Under the pieces are notes generated by a model. The model was not told the origin of the DNA, did no database searches, and saw nothing but the letters and a program-made list of their open reading frames with translations. Below are positions 24,021 through 31,919 of a stretch of 33,882 nucleotides of DNA, piece by piece. Every line of letters starts with the position of its first letter. Position 1 is the stretch's first letter. The stretch comes from Terriglobia bacterium. Its GTDB lineage: Bacteria; Acidobacteriota; Terriglobia; UBA7540. Both the position numbers and the translations under genes were made by a program. The stretch lies in contig JASHOS010000310.1 in assembly GCA_030040995.1 (NCBI GenBank), positions 1-33,882 of the forward strand, written 5' to 3'.

Positions 24021-27000
24021 ATGAAGAACTTTTTGCGCTTGAGGACACTTGCCCTGACGGGTTTATTTCTCGTAGTTGGATCGGCCAGCGTCTTGCTGAG
24101 CCAGAATGCAAATACCGGCGAGGTCCGCGGGGTTGTGACCGATACGTCCGGAGCGGTAATGCCCGATGTAAACGTGACAATTTCGGACGTGTTGACCGGA
24201 GTCACTACGCAAGTTAAGACGAATTCTAGTGGAATCTACGATGCGCCCACCCTGTTGTCGGGTACCTACTCAATCACCTTCTCGAAAGACGGATTCCGTA
24301 CCTTTATCAGAAAAGGAATAACTCTGGGAGTCCAGGTGATCGAGGTGAATGCAACGCTGAGCGTGGGGTCTGTATCGCAACAGGTAACCGTGACAGGAGC
24401 CACCCCGCTTGTTCAAACTGCGACCTCGGAGAGCAGCACGAGCCTATCATCGGAGGCAGTTATAAACCTGCCCAATATAGGGATGAGCTGGTACGCCTAT
24501 ACGAACTTGCTTCCAGGCACCGCGCCGGCGATTACGGCCACGAACGGTAATAACGGCGGAAACGGCATGAGCGTGAACGGCTCCGCCCCCTACACATCGA
24601 ACTGGCTCGTTAACGGGGCCAGCGCAATGTACAGTGCAGACAACAATAATCCGGATGTCGTCAACAATACCCCAATGGGGAGCATCGCAGAGGTTAAAGC
24701 GGATACCAATAGCTACAGCGCAGAGTACGGGCTGGGATCTTCGGTGTTCAACGTTATCACGAAGACAGGCACAAACCAGTGGCATGGCTCATTGTCCGAG
24801 TTCGTGCAGAACACTGCTTTTAATGCCAGAAACTTCTTTGAGCCCTCGACCTCTCCTTACCATTGGAACGAATTCGGCGGAACGGTAGGCGGCCCCATTA
24901 AGCACAATAAGGTGTTCTTTTTCCTCACATACCAGGATGAGCGCCAAGTCACGTACTCCCCTGGATTCTCCACTGTCCCGACCGCCGCTGAGGAAGCGGG
25001 TGATTTTTCGAGCTCAGTATACCCAACCATCTATGATCCGGCGAGTTTAGTGAATGGTGTCCGAACCCCTTTGCCCGACAACACAATTCCTGCTTCAGAC
25101 ATTTCTCCTTTTGCCGCCAAAGCTCAGTCCTATTTTCCTAAAGCGAATCTGCCCGGTTTGTATAACAACTACTTTGATAACGTGATCTTCACGAACACTA
25201 ATGAGTGGCTTAGCGGAAACGTGCAAATTCACCTTTCCCCCGGCAACGAGCTTTCGATTGCCCCGGATTTCTCTAAATCATTTCTTCCGGAGCCGAGCGC
25301 CTTTCCGACCGAGTCCTACACGGATCATTATTATGAGGAACAGCACACTATCTCAGACTCCTGGTCAATCAACCCCACGATGGTCAACGACGCCCATATG
25401 GCGTACCTCTTTGCCCACGAAGATTGTGCCCCCGACAACTCTACGGACTACCCTTCGCAGTTGGGTCAGCTAAATCCAACGGCAAGCGAGTATCCCGACG
25501 TCACGATCAACGGCTACATCTCGACCTACATAGGCGGCGGCACGACCTGTCGCATGGGTGAGGGGTCATTTGGTCCTTCTGACGTCCTTACCATAATTAA
25601 AGGAAAGCATGTTCTCAACGTGGGTGGTGAGTTTGACCGGCTGTTCGGCAATATTGGTGGGTGGTCTTCTACCGAGTCGGGAAGTTTCACTTTCAGCGGC
25701 ACGATGACAGCGAACCCTGCTAATCCGACGAGCACCGGCCTCGGGTACGCCGACTTTCTTTATGGCCTGCCGGAGTCATGGTCTACCACAATATCCCCGG
25801 ATATGGGCTGGAGGTCCTGGGACGCAGGGATGTTTGTGCAGGATGACTATAAGATGCGCAGGGATCTTACGGTTAATGTGGGTTTGCGGTATGGCATTCT
25901 AGGGGGTTGGGGTGAGGAGGCGAACAGACTCTCCGACTTTGATCCATCCATTCTCAATCCGGCCACGAATACGCCAGGCGGGCTGTGGTACGCGGGGGAA
26001 GACGGACGGTATACGACGGAAGCAAGCGACTATCACGGCTTCCAGCCACGTGTAGGATTTGCGTGGGCGCCTCGCAATGGGTGGGCGGTCCGCGGCGCCT
26101 TCGGAATTTTCGACCAAGTTTGGTCAGGGGCACTTTACGGCGGGGCGTTTGGCCAGGGGTGGGAGGTTACCGGCTCCCAAGTTTCTCCCGACTTGTACAC
26201 CCCGATTTTCAGCATGTCCCCTCCTAACGCGACGCTGTTGGCAGATTATCCCACGTTGACCCAGGGCCCCACGCCTCCCATATATCCGACGGCGAAAACA
26301 CGTACTGCCTCCCTCCTCAACGGCGCGTCGATAGACTATTACCCCTATAACGCTCCCATTCCCTACATTCAACAAGCTCACCTCGATGTTCAGCACCAAC
26401 TGCCGGACGGCGTTTTCCTGGACGTGGGCTATGTGTGGACGCGAGGTCTCCATCTTCCTTGGTTTGCCAACTACGACCAAGTTCCTGAAGATCTCCTGGG
26501 GCCTGGAAACGCCGAGGCTCGGGAACCGTACCCGCAGTACACCGGCTTGTATGGGAATTTCTATGATGGTGTTTCAAACTACAATTCGCTTGAAATAACC
26601 GCGAAGCGCAAGTTCTCAAACGGTCTTCTGTTTGCGGCAAACTATACTTGGTCAAAGGCTGAGGATACGCAGACGGTCTCAAATTGGGGTGGCGGCGATT
26701 CCGGTCTCGTGCAAAATAGCTACGATACGATGGCCGATTATGGGCTCGCAAACATGGATATGCCGAACATATTCAATGCCTACTTCGTTTATGAGCTCCC
26801 GTTTGGGACCGGCAAACACTTCGTCAATCGCGGAGGGATCGCTAACGAAGTGATTGGAGGATGGGAGCTTTCCTCGGTGCTCCAGGTGCATTCGGGTTCG
26901 CCCTTCACTCCAATCATGGGAACAGCCAACTTAAGCGGATCACTGCAGAATGACTGGTATCCTAATCGGATTGCCAACGGAACGCTTGCGAATCCATCGA

Positions 27001-27302
27001 TCAGCGAATGGTTCAACACAGCGGCATTTGTTGAACCCGCCGAGTACACCTTTGGGGACGCTGGACGTAATGTCCTGCTGGGACCGAGTTATAAGGACCT
27101 TGACCTTTCACTCTCTAAGAGCTTTCCCATCAGCAAGCTGCACGAAGGTGCGGCGTTTCAAATCCGGGCGGACGCGCTCGATATGCTCAACAACCCGGAC
27201 TTTGGCTTCCCGAATTCAAGCATCGGGACCCTAGGCGTCGGTGTTATCTCATCTGCGAACATGAGCAGGATCATCCAGGTGGGCGCGCGCCTGACCTTCT
27301 GA
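24021..27302 (+). CDS. Oar-like TonB-dependent receptor with carboxypeptidase-regulatory domain
   Basis: From the ATG at 24021, with GGAGGT just upstream, the protein has 1093 residues; a longer in-frame start has no ribosome-binding site. The signal peptide spans about 1-28. Residues 33-115 form a carboxypeptidase-regulatory-like beta sandwich (GEVRGVVTDTSGAVMPDVNV). The plug follows, with INLPNIGMSWYAYTNLLPG, SNWLVNGASAMYS and EYGLGSSVFNVITKTGTNQW. The rest is a long beta barrel (VFFFLTYQDERQ, HGFQPRVGFAWAPRNGWAVRG, RADALDMLNNPDFGFPN) ending in QVGARLTF with a terminal Phe. This type dominates outer-membrane uptake in Acidobacteria, probably for oligosaccharides or peptides; there is no SusD-like partner. 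Its position before a beta-glucosidase suggests glucosides. The large size is normal for the group. Confidence 0.93.
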   Translation: MKNFLRLRTLALTGLFLVVGSASVLLSQNANTGEVRGVVTDTSGAVMPDVNVTISDVLTGVTTQVKTNSSGIYDAPTLLSGTYSITFSKDGFRTFIRKGITLGVQVIEVNATLSVGSVSQQVTVTGATPLVQTATSESSTSLSSEAVINLPNIGMSWYAYTNLLPGTAPAITATNGNNGGNGMSVNGSAPYTSNWLVNGASAMYSADNNNPDVVNNTPMGSIAEVKADTNSYSAEYGLGSSVFNVITKTGTNQWHGSLSEFVQNTAFNARNFFEPSTSPYHWNEFGGTVGGPIKHNKVFFFLTYQDERQVTYSPGFSTVPTAAEEAGDFSSSVYPTIYDPASLVNGVRTPLPDNTIPASDISPFAAKAQSYFPKANLPGLYNNYFDNVIFTNTNEWLSGNVQIHLSPGNELSIAPDFSKSFLPEPSAFPTESYTDHYYEEQHTISDSWSINPTMVNDAHMAYLFAHEDCAPDNSTDYPSQLGQLNPTASEYPDVTINGYISTYIGGGTTCRMGEGSFGPSDVLTIIKGKHVLNVGGEFDRLFGNIGGWSSTESGSFTFSGTMTANPANPTSTGLGYADFLYGLPESWSTTISPDMGWRSWDAGMFVQDDYKMRRDLTVNVGLRYGILGGWGEEANRLSDFDPSILNPATNTPGGLWYAGEDGRYTTEASDYHGFQPRVGFAWAPRNGWAVRGAFGIFDQVWSGALYGGAFGQGWEVTGSQVSPDLYTPIFSMSPPNATLLADYPTLTQGPTPPIYPTAKTRTASLLNGASIDYYPYNAPIPYIQQAHLDVQHQLPDGVFLDVGYVWTRGLHLPWFANYDQVPEDLLGPGNAEAREPYPQYTGLYGNFYDGVSNYNSLEITAKRKFSNGLLFAANYTWSKAEDTQTVSNWGGGDSGLVQNSYDTMADYGLANMDMPNIFNAYFVYELPFGTGKHFVNRGGIANEVIGGWELSSVLQVHSGSPFTPIMGTANLSGSLQNDWYPNRIANGTLANPSISEWFNTAAFVEPAEYTFGDAGRNVLLGPSYKDLDLSLSKSFPISKLHEGAAFQIRADALDMLNNPDFGFPNSSIGTLGVGVISSANMSRIIQVGARLTF

Positions 27303-27683
27303 TTCGGCCGGCCTTCGACTGCCACCTCCCGCGCTCCCGGCGGGGGGTTGGATCGAAAGCAGGTTCCAACGTTCCGGCGTTGCCAAGCAATCCGGGAGCG
27401 CCGAGATAGCGTCTTGGGCATCGAGCCTTTCTCAGAAAGGCTGTCGCCCCCGGGAATCTTGCAAGGAGCAAGCTGGCCGATTTCTCGAAGACACGTCTCT
27501 ATATTTGCCTGCCATCGCACGTCTTTTGTAACTTGAGGCTCCGAGGCGCAGCACACACCGCAGAGGTCTCTGCCTAGAAGGCGGCCAGCTATTGCAGCGG
27601 GACAGGACTGCAAGGGACCGCGATCCGTTGCCGAAAAGTACCTGGTTATAAACAGTTCATTTGAGATTGAGGTCCTTTAAGCG
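27303..27683. other. Gap between receptor and glycosidase with one hairpin
   Basis: A perfect stem AGCCTTTC/GAAAGGCT with a 3-base loop lies at 27424-27442, about 120 bases past the receptor stop. It is not followed by a T-run, so it may be a weak or factor-dependent terminator, or an attenuating structure between two genes of one transcript. No gene and no convincing promoter are seen. Confidence 0.45.
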
Positions 27684-29828
27684 TTGAAGACGATAAATAT
27701 AAGAGTAAATTGTGTTTACCTTACCTTTGCTATCAGCCTCCTGGTTGGCCTTACCGCTGCGTCACGCTCAACCGCGGCTGACTCAAGAACTCCCAACCAA
27801 AGCCAGCCGTGGATGAACAAGGCTCTCCCTGCCGGGCAGCGGGCTAACCTGCTGCTTCGCGCGATGACGCTCGATGAAAAGATCACGCTGGTTCACGGCG
27901 CGGGTTATCCGACTCCCCTCAAGGCCTACGCTGGCTATGTGCCGCCCAATACGCGGCTGGGGATCCCTGCCCTCAAGCTTGGGGACGGGCGTGCCGGGGT
28001 CGGGAACGGCGCCAAGGACGTGACGCTGTTGCCCGCGCCTATAGCCGCTTCGGCGAGCTGGGACACGGTCTTGATGAATGCCTTCGGGCGAGTCCTCGGT
28101 GAAGAAGAGTGGGGCAAGGGCACCAACGTTGCGCTCGGTCCCACCATCGACATTGTCCGCGTGCCGGAGTGGGGCCGGGCGTTTGAAACTTATGGCGAAG
28201 ATCCCTACTTGAACGGCCAGATGGCTGTCGCTGAGATTAAGGGTATCCAGAGCCAGGGACCTATTGCCGACGCGAACATGTATCTGACCATGAACCAGGA
28301 GACCCATCGCTTTCGCCAGGATTCTGTAGTCGGTGAGCGAACCTTGCAAGAGATTTATCTGCCTCCATTCCAGGCCGCAATCCAGCAGGGGCATGTGGGC
28401 ACTATCATGTGCGCCTACGTCAAAACCAATGGTATTTTTTCATGTGAGAGCCCGCACTTGCTTTCAGATTTTCTCAGGAATGAGTTGGACTTTAGCGGTT
28501 GGGTCATGAGCGACTGGGGCGCGACGCACTCGACGGTCGCTGCGGTTAGGGCAGGCTTCGATCAGGAAATGCCTAGCGGACGTTACTACGGCCAGGCGCT
28601 TAAAACGGCTGTGGAAAACGGTCAGGTGAGCACGGCCACTCTTGATGAGCACGTGCGCCGTATCCTGGTAACGATGTTTCGTCACGGACTGTTTGACAGG
28701 CGCCAGCCGGGCAACTGGAATACTAATGTCCGAACCGCGGAACAGGCCCTTTTTTCCCGGAAGGCCGCCGAGCAGGGCATGGTTCTCCTGAAAAATCAAA
28801 GCAACATTCTCCCGCTCGCTGGCAACAGGTCTATTGCGGTAATCGGTGCCGACGGTGGGACCAAGCCGTTGGCCGAGGGCGGGGGCAGTTCCCACGTTGT
28901 CCCGCCTTACGTGGTTAGCCCACTGGAGGGAATTCGCAAGCGCCTCGGCAAGGGAGCGCAACTAGGCTACAGCGATGGAAGCGATCTCGCTCAGGCGGCC
29001 GATGTGGCAAGAAGGGCTGCCGTTGCGATTGTATTTGCGAGCGCCCCTGAGAGTGAGGGTTCTGACCGGCCAAACCTTGAACTCCCTGGCAATCAGAACG
29101 AGCTTATCTCTTCGGTCGCTTCTGCGAACCCAAACACCATTGTCGTTCTGAACAGCGGCGGAGCCGTGCTGATGCCATGGATCGGGCAAGTGCGCGCCGT
29201 GATCGAAGCATGGTATTCCGGCCAGGAAGACGGTAACGCCATCGCCGCCGTCCTTTTTGGGGACGTTAATCCATCCGGCAAGCTTCCTTTGACGTTTCCG
29301 CGCACAGCGATGGAAATTCCTACCAACGCTCCGCGGCAATGGCCGGGCGTTGACGGCAGGTCAGTGTATGCTGAAGAACTCGATGTCGGTTACCGATGGT
29401 ATGATGCGCGCCATATTCAACCCTTGTTCCCGTTCGGTTACGGCTTGTCGTATACCACTTTCAAACTCACTCACCTCATCATCAGTCCGCAGAAGCTGAC
29501 CGGCGGTCAATCCCTGAACGACGCAAGGGTGACGGCGACGGTTAGTATTGCCAACACCGGTCGCCGGGCGGGAGCGCAGGTGGTCGAAGCGTACGTTGAG
29601 CAGCCGAAGACAAATGGCGAGCCTCCACGTCAATTGTGCGGTTTTGCCAAGGTTTTTCTGAGGTCCGGCGAAACCAGGGATGTGACGCTGACTCTAAACC
29701 GCCGGGCGTTTTCTATCTACGACGTACAGCGAGCCCGGTGGAAGTCTCCAGCAGGAACTTATGAGCTCTTGGTTGGCACGTCCTCTCGGGATCTTCCGTT
29801 GTCCACCCGGATCACCGTGCAGCGCTAG
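27684..29828 (+). CDS. Exported GH3 family beta-glucosidase-like protein
   Basis: A 714-residue three-domain GH3 hydrolase starting with TTG, with GAGGT about ten bases upstream. The signal peptide covers about 7-32. The N-terminal barrel has LKLGDGRAGV (D101), VPEWGRAFETYGEDP (R165) and the nucleophile D277 in GWVMSDWGATHS. The second domain contains the expected acid/base Glu, E458, in SEGSDRPNLELP. The C-terminal fibronectin-like domain follows FPFGYGLSYTTF; there is no PA14 insert. One point is odd: the conserved Lys-His pair that binds the -1 sugar (KHxxxNxQE) reads NMYLTMNQE here, so K and H are N198 and M199. The substrate may therefore differ from cellobiose. It follows the receptor and probably degrades its cargo in the periplasm. 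Confidence 0.92.
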   Translation: MKTINIRVNCVYLTFAISLLVGLTAASRSTAADSRTPNQSQPWMNKALPAGQRANLLLRAMTLDEKITLVHGAGYPTPLKAYAGYVPPNTRLGIPALKLGDGRAGVGNGAKDVTLLPAPIAASASWDTVLMNAFGRVLGEEEWGKGTNVALGPTIDIVRVPEWGRAFETYGEDPYLNGQMAVAEIKGIQSQGPIADANMYLTMNQETHRFRQDSVVGERTLQEIYLPPFQAAIQQGHVGTIMCAYVKTNGIFSCESPHLLSDFLRNELDFSGWVMSDWGATHSTVAAVRAGFDQEMPSGRYYGQALKTAVENGQVSTATLDEHVRRILVTMFRHGLFDRRQPGNWNTNVRTAEQALFSRKAAEQGMVLLKNQSNILPLAGNRSIAVIGADGGTKPLAEGGGSSHVVPPYVVSPLEGIRKRLGKGAQLGYSDGSDLAQAADVARRAAVAIVFASAPESEGSDRPNLELPGNQNELISSVASANPNTIVVLNSGGAVLMPWIGQVRAVIEAWYSGQEDGNAIAAVLFGDVNPSGKLPLTFPRTAMEIPTNAPRQWPGVDGRSVYAEELDVGYRWYDARHIQPLFPFGYGLSYTTFKLTHLIISPQKLTGGQSLNDARVTATVSIANTGRRAGAQVVEAYVEQPKTNGEPPRQLCGFAKVFLRSGETRDVTLTLNRRAFSIYDVQRARWKSPAGTYELLVGTSSRDLPLSTRITVQR

Positions 29829-29832
29829 CTCC

Positions 29833-30198
29833 TCAGGCACGGTAAGTCTCGACTCCTGCGACGGGCGCCGCGCGAAGCAGACTTCGATCGAGCGTCCAAA
29901 GGCGGCAGGGGGAAAGCAGCGCCGACGCCAACAGGTGGCCGTCGATCCAGCCAATACCGAGACCCCAGAGCTTCCGAGCTTCAATCAATTGCATCACATC
30001 GTCGTGGGTCGCGGAAGCTGCGGACGGAAGCGATTGCAGATCGGTCAGAATGCCGGTGCGGTTCCTCAGATTTCCGCACGCCAGCTCACCCACGATGAAC
30101 GGATGCATGAGGGCGAGCCCACGGCTTAATATCTTTGAGAGACTGGGTGAGCCGCTACGAAAGTGGGAGATCCAAACGGAGGTGTCCACCAGAATCAC
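29833..30198 (-). CDS. vapC: PIN-domain ribonuclease toxin VapC (second module)
   Basis: A 121-residue PIN protein with the full acidic set: D5 in MILVDTSVWI, E38 in PFIVGELACG, D86 in GIGWIDGHLLASAL and D104 in LWTLDRSL. It belongs to the VapC subgroup paired with VapB antitoxins, unlike the module at 1532-2148. The GTG start overlaps the antitoxin stop by 4 bases (GTGA). Its stop lies four bases from the end of the convergent GH3 gene, so read-through between the two could matter. Confidence 0.9.
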   Translation of the reverse strand: MILVDTSVWISHFRSGSPSLSKILSRGLALMHPFIVGELACGNLRNRTGILTDLQSLPSAASATHDDVMQLIEARKLWGLGIGWIDGHLLASALLSPCRLWTLDRSLLRAAPVAGVETYRA

Positions 30199-30395
30199 CG
30201 CTGCGCCCCAACCCGGCGCCTCGGAACAGCACGCAAGGCAGGTTCCGCACCGCCCAGAGCGGCCAATCGGCGGGCGGCTTCGCGAGCGATGAGAGCTTCC
30301 AGGCCAGCATGGACCAAGGCGGTCTTTTGCCGGATACCGCTCAGCCTTGAGGCCCGCTGAAACAAATCCTCGTCTATAATCAGTGTTGTTCTCAT
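30195..30395 (-). CDS. vapB: VapB-type antitoxin
   Basis: A 66-residue antitoxin starting MRTTLIIDEDLFQRASRLSG, the VapB ribbon-helix-helix pattern (MRTTxxIDexLxxxAxxLxG...KTxxVxxAL), with RQKTALVHAGLEALIARE as helix 2 and a basic tail expected to bind the toxin. The ATG at 30393-30395 is preferred over an in-frame GTG 18 bases upstream, because homology begins here. There is no Shine-Dalgarno; the promoter would start transcription within a few bases of the ATG, so the message may be leaderless. Confidence 0.85.
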   Translation of the reverse strand: MRTTLIIDEDLFQRASRLSGIRQKTALVHAGLEALIAREAARRLAALGGAEPALRAVPRRRVGAQR

Positions 30396-30398
30396 ATA

Positions 30399-30433
30399 TG
30401 CATCAGTATGCACAAATCACGCATATCGGTCAA
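30399..30433 (-). promoter_or_regulatory. Promoter and overlapping operator of the vapBC module
   Basis: On the minus strand TTGACC (30433-30428, five of six) is separated by 17 bases from CATACT (30410-30405, four of six). A perfect inverted repeat, TGCAT-N4-ATGCA (30399-30412), covers the -10 and predicted start site. VapB or VapBC binding there would block transcription, the usual autoregulation of these modules. Confidence 0.6.
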
Positions 30434-30440
30434 TCTATCG

Positions 30441-30545
30441 CAGCGCGGGGCAGTGGGTCAGTTTGAATTTGTAGCGGCGAGTTTACCTCGCCATGTGGCG
30501 GCGTAAAGCCGCCTCTACGTCAAACTGACCCACTACCCCGCGCTG
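30441..30545. repeat. 105-bp MITE-like element with 26-bp terminal inverted repeats
   Basis: Positions 30441-30466 and 30520-30545 are inverse copies with one mismatch in 26. The interior forms two further stems (GGCGAG/CTCGCC and GGCGGC/GCCGCC). The inner 84 bases match 20936-21022 in opposite orientation. No protein is encoded. The element begins 8 bases upstream of the vapB -35 box, so its insertion may have set or changed that promoter. Confidence 0.75.
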
Positions 30546-30603
30546 CAGAGCCGCAACAAAGCTAATAGAAACCCTGCCGTCGCCCCCTTGGGGGAGAGGG
30601 TGG

Positions 30604-30644
30604 CCGCGGCTGGCGCTTTCTCCAGCCGGCGCGGGCCGGGTGAG
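30604..30644. repeat. 41-bp repeat core, copy 2
   Basis: Exact reverse complement of 23595-23635, with weaker matching flanks. It lies directly after the MITE-like element, so this gap carries members of two repeat families, each with an inverted partner 7 to 10 kb to the left. Confidence 0.75.
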
Positions 30645-30768
30645 AGGGTCGTTGAAACAGCTCGGCAAAAAACAGGAAATTACGACGTTGCAGCGCAGGA
30701 TCATCGTCGGCTTTCGAGCGATGAAGCATGCATGGTCCCCTCCACGGAGGCGTTGAGCAAGGCAGAAT

Positions 30769-31917
30769 ATGAAAATCACTCGGATCGAAACCGTGGACCA
30801 GCCGGAAGGAACGGCTGTGCATGCCGGGACCATAGGCTGGTTGTGGGTGCGCGTGTACAGTGACGACGGCTTGGTTGGACTTGGCGAGACCTATCCGGCC
30901 ACGGCATCGGAAAAGGCTGTCGTACTGAAGGATTTTGCGCCGCTATTGATCGGCCGCGAGCCGCGCGACCTGGAGGCGATTTGGCACGACCTTTTTGTCG
31001 CGGTTCAGTATCGCGGTTGGGCGGGCGCGGAAATCCGCGCGCTCAGCGCCGTAGACATAGCGCTCTGGGATTTGTTGGCCCGGTCTGCTAACCTTCCTCT
31101 GTACCGCTTGCTAGGCGGCCAGTGCTGGGAAAACATTCCCATTTACAACACTTGCTACGACGACGCCTACGATTTCAACACCCACCCTGTTGAACTCGCA
31201 AAAGAGCTGCTGGCGAGCGGAATAGGTGCCATGAAGATATGGCCCTTCGACGCAACAGCCCGGCGCAACCGGGGACAGCGGATCTCGCTCGCGGAAATGG
31301 AACAGTGCCTGCAGCCGGTGCGGAAGATTCGGGAGGCTTGCGGCGACCGCATGCAGATCGCGATGGAGTTTCACGGCCTGTGGAACTTGCCGGCGGCCAT
31401 CAAGATCGCGCGTGCGCTGGAGCCTTACGCCGTAATGTGGTTGGAGGAAATGTTGCCTCAGGATAATCTGGCAGCCTATGCGGTTCTGGCCCGCGAAGTC
31501 TCGCAGCCCTTGTGCATCAGCGAGCGGCTCGCCACCCGGTGGGGTTTTCGTGAACTGCTGGAAAACGGTGCGGCGCGCATCATTATGCCGGATGTGGCGT
31601 GGTGCGGCGGCTTGTCCGAGGCGCGCAAGATCGCGTTTGCCGCTGAAACCCACTATCTCCCTGTGGCGCCGCACAATTGTGGCGGTCCGGTGCTCCACTT
31701 TGCCTCCTGGCATTTGGCGATGGCTACACGCAATCTATTTGTCCTCGAAACTGTCCGGCGCCACTATCAAGACCGCTTTGTTCCTTACGTCACCGCCACA
31801 GGCGCGCCCGAAGAAGGGAAACTGGGCGTTCCGCCTGGGCCAGGTCTCGGCGTCGAGCTTAGGCCCGAACTCATGAGCAGCGGCCGCGTGTGTGTGGAAC
31901 GCTTCCCCTCGACGTAA
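30769..31917 (+). CDS. Enolase-superfamily sugar-acid dehydratase (mandelate racemase-like)
   Basis: A complete 382-residue mandelate racemase/muconate lactonizing enzyme family protein. The N-terminal capping domain includes GLVGLGETYPATASE (34-48). The barrel supplies K156 (AMKIWPF), metal ligands E200 (MEFHG), E226 (WLEEM) and E252 (ISERL), then D275 in IIMPDVAWCGGLSE and the general base H302 in APHNCGGPVLHFAS. The PHNxGGP ending and the long loop before it resemble galactonate-type acid-sugar dehydratases, which remove water from aldonic acids. The exact sugar acid cannot be named. The ATG follows a weak GCAAGG. It shares a transcript with the TPR gene two bases downstream and could act after the sugar dehydrogenase at 22613. 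Confidence 0.9.
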   Translation: MKITRIETVDQPEGTAVHAGTIGWLWVRVYSDDGLVGLGETYPATASEKAVVLKDFAPLLIGREPRDLEAIWHDLFVAVQYRGWAGAEIRALSAVDIALWDLLARSANLPLYRLLGGQCWENIPIYNTCYDDAYDFNTHPVELAKELLASGIGAMKIWPFDATARRNRGQRISLAEMEQCLQPVRKIREACGDRMQIAMEFHGLWNLPAAIKIARALEPYAVMWLEEMLPQDNLAAYAVLAREVSQPLCISERLATRWGFRELLENGAARIIMPDVAWCGGLSEARKIAFAAETHYLPVAPHNCGGPVLHFASWHLAMATRNLFVLETVRRHYQDRFVPYVTATGAPEEGKLGVPPGPGLGVELRPELMSSGRVCVERFPST

Positions 31918-31919
31918 TC

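Noticed and set aside
9570-26495. AGATCT sites as evidence for or against a BglII-like specificity
   Set aside because: A few AGATCT occurrences are present, but a methylase-protected host may keep its sites, so counts in one window say nothing about specificity.
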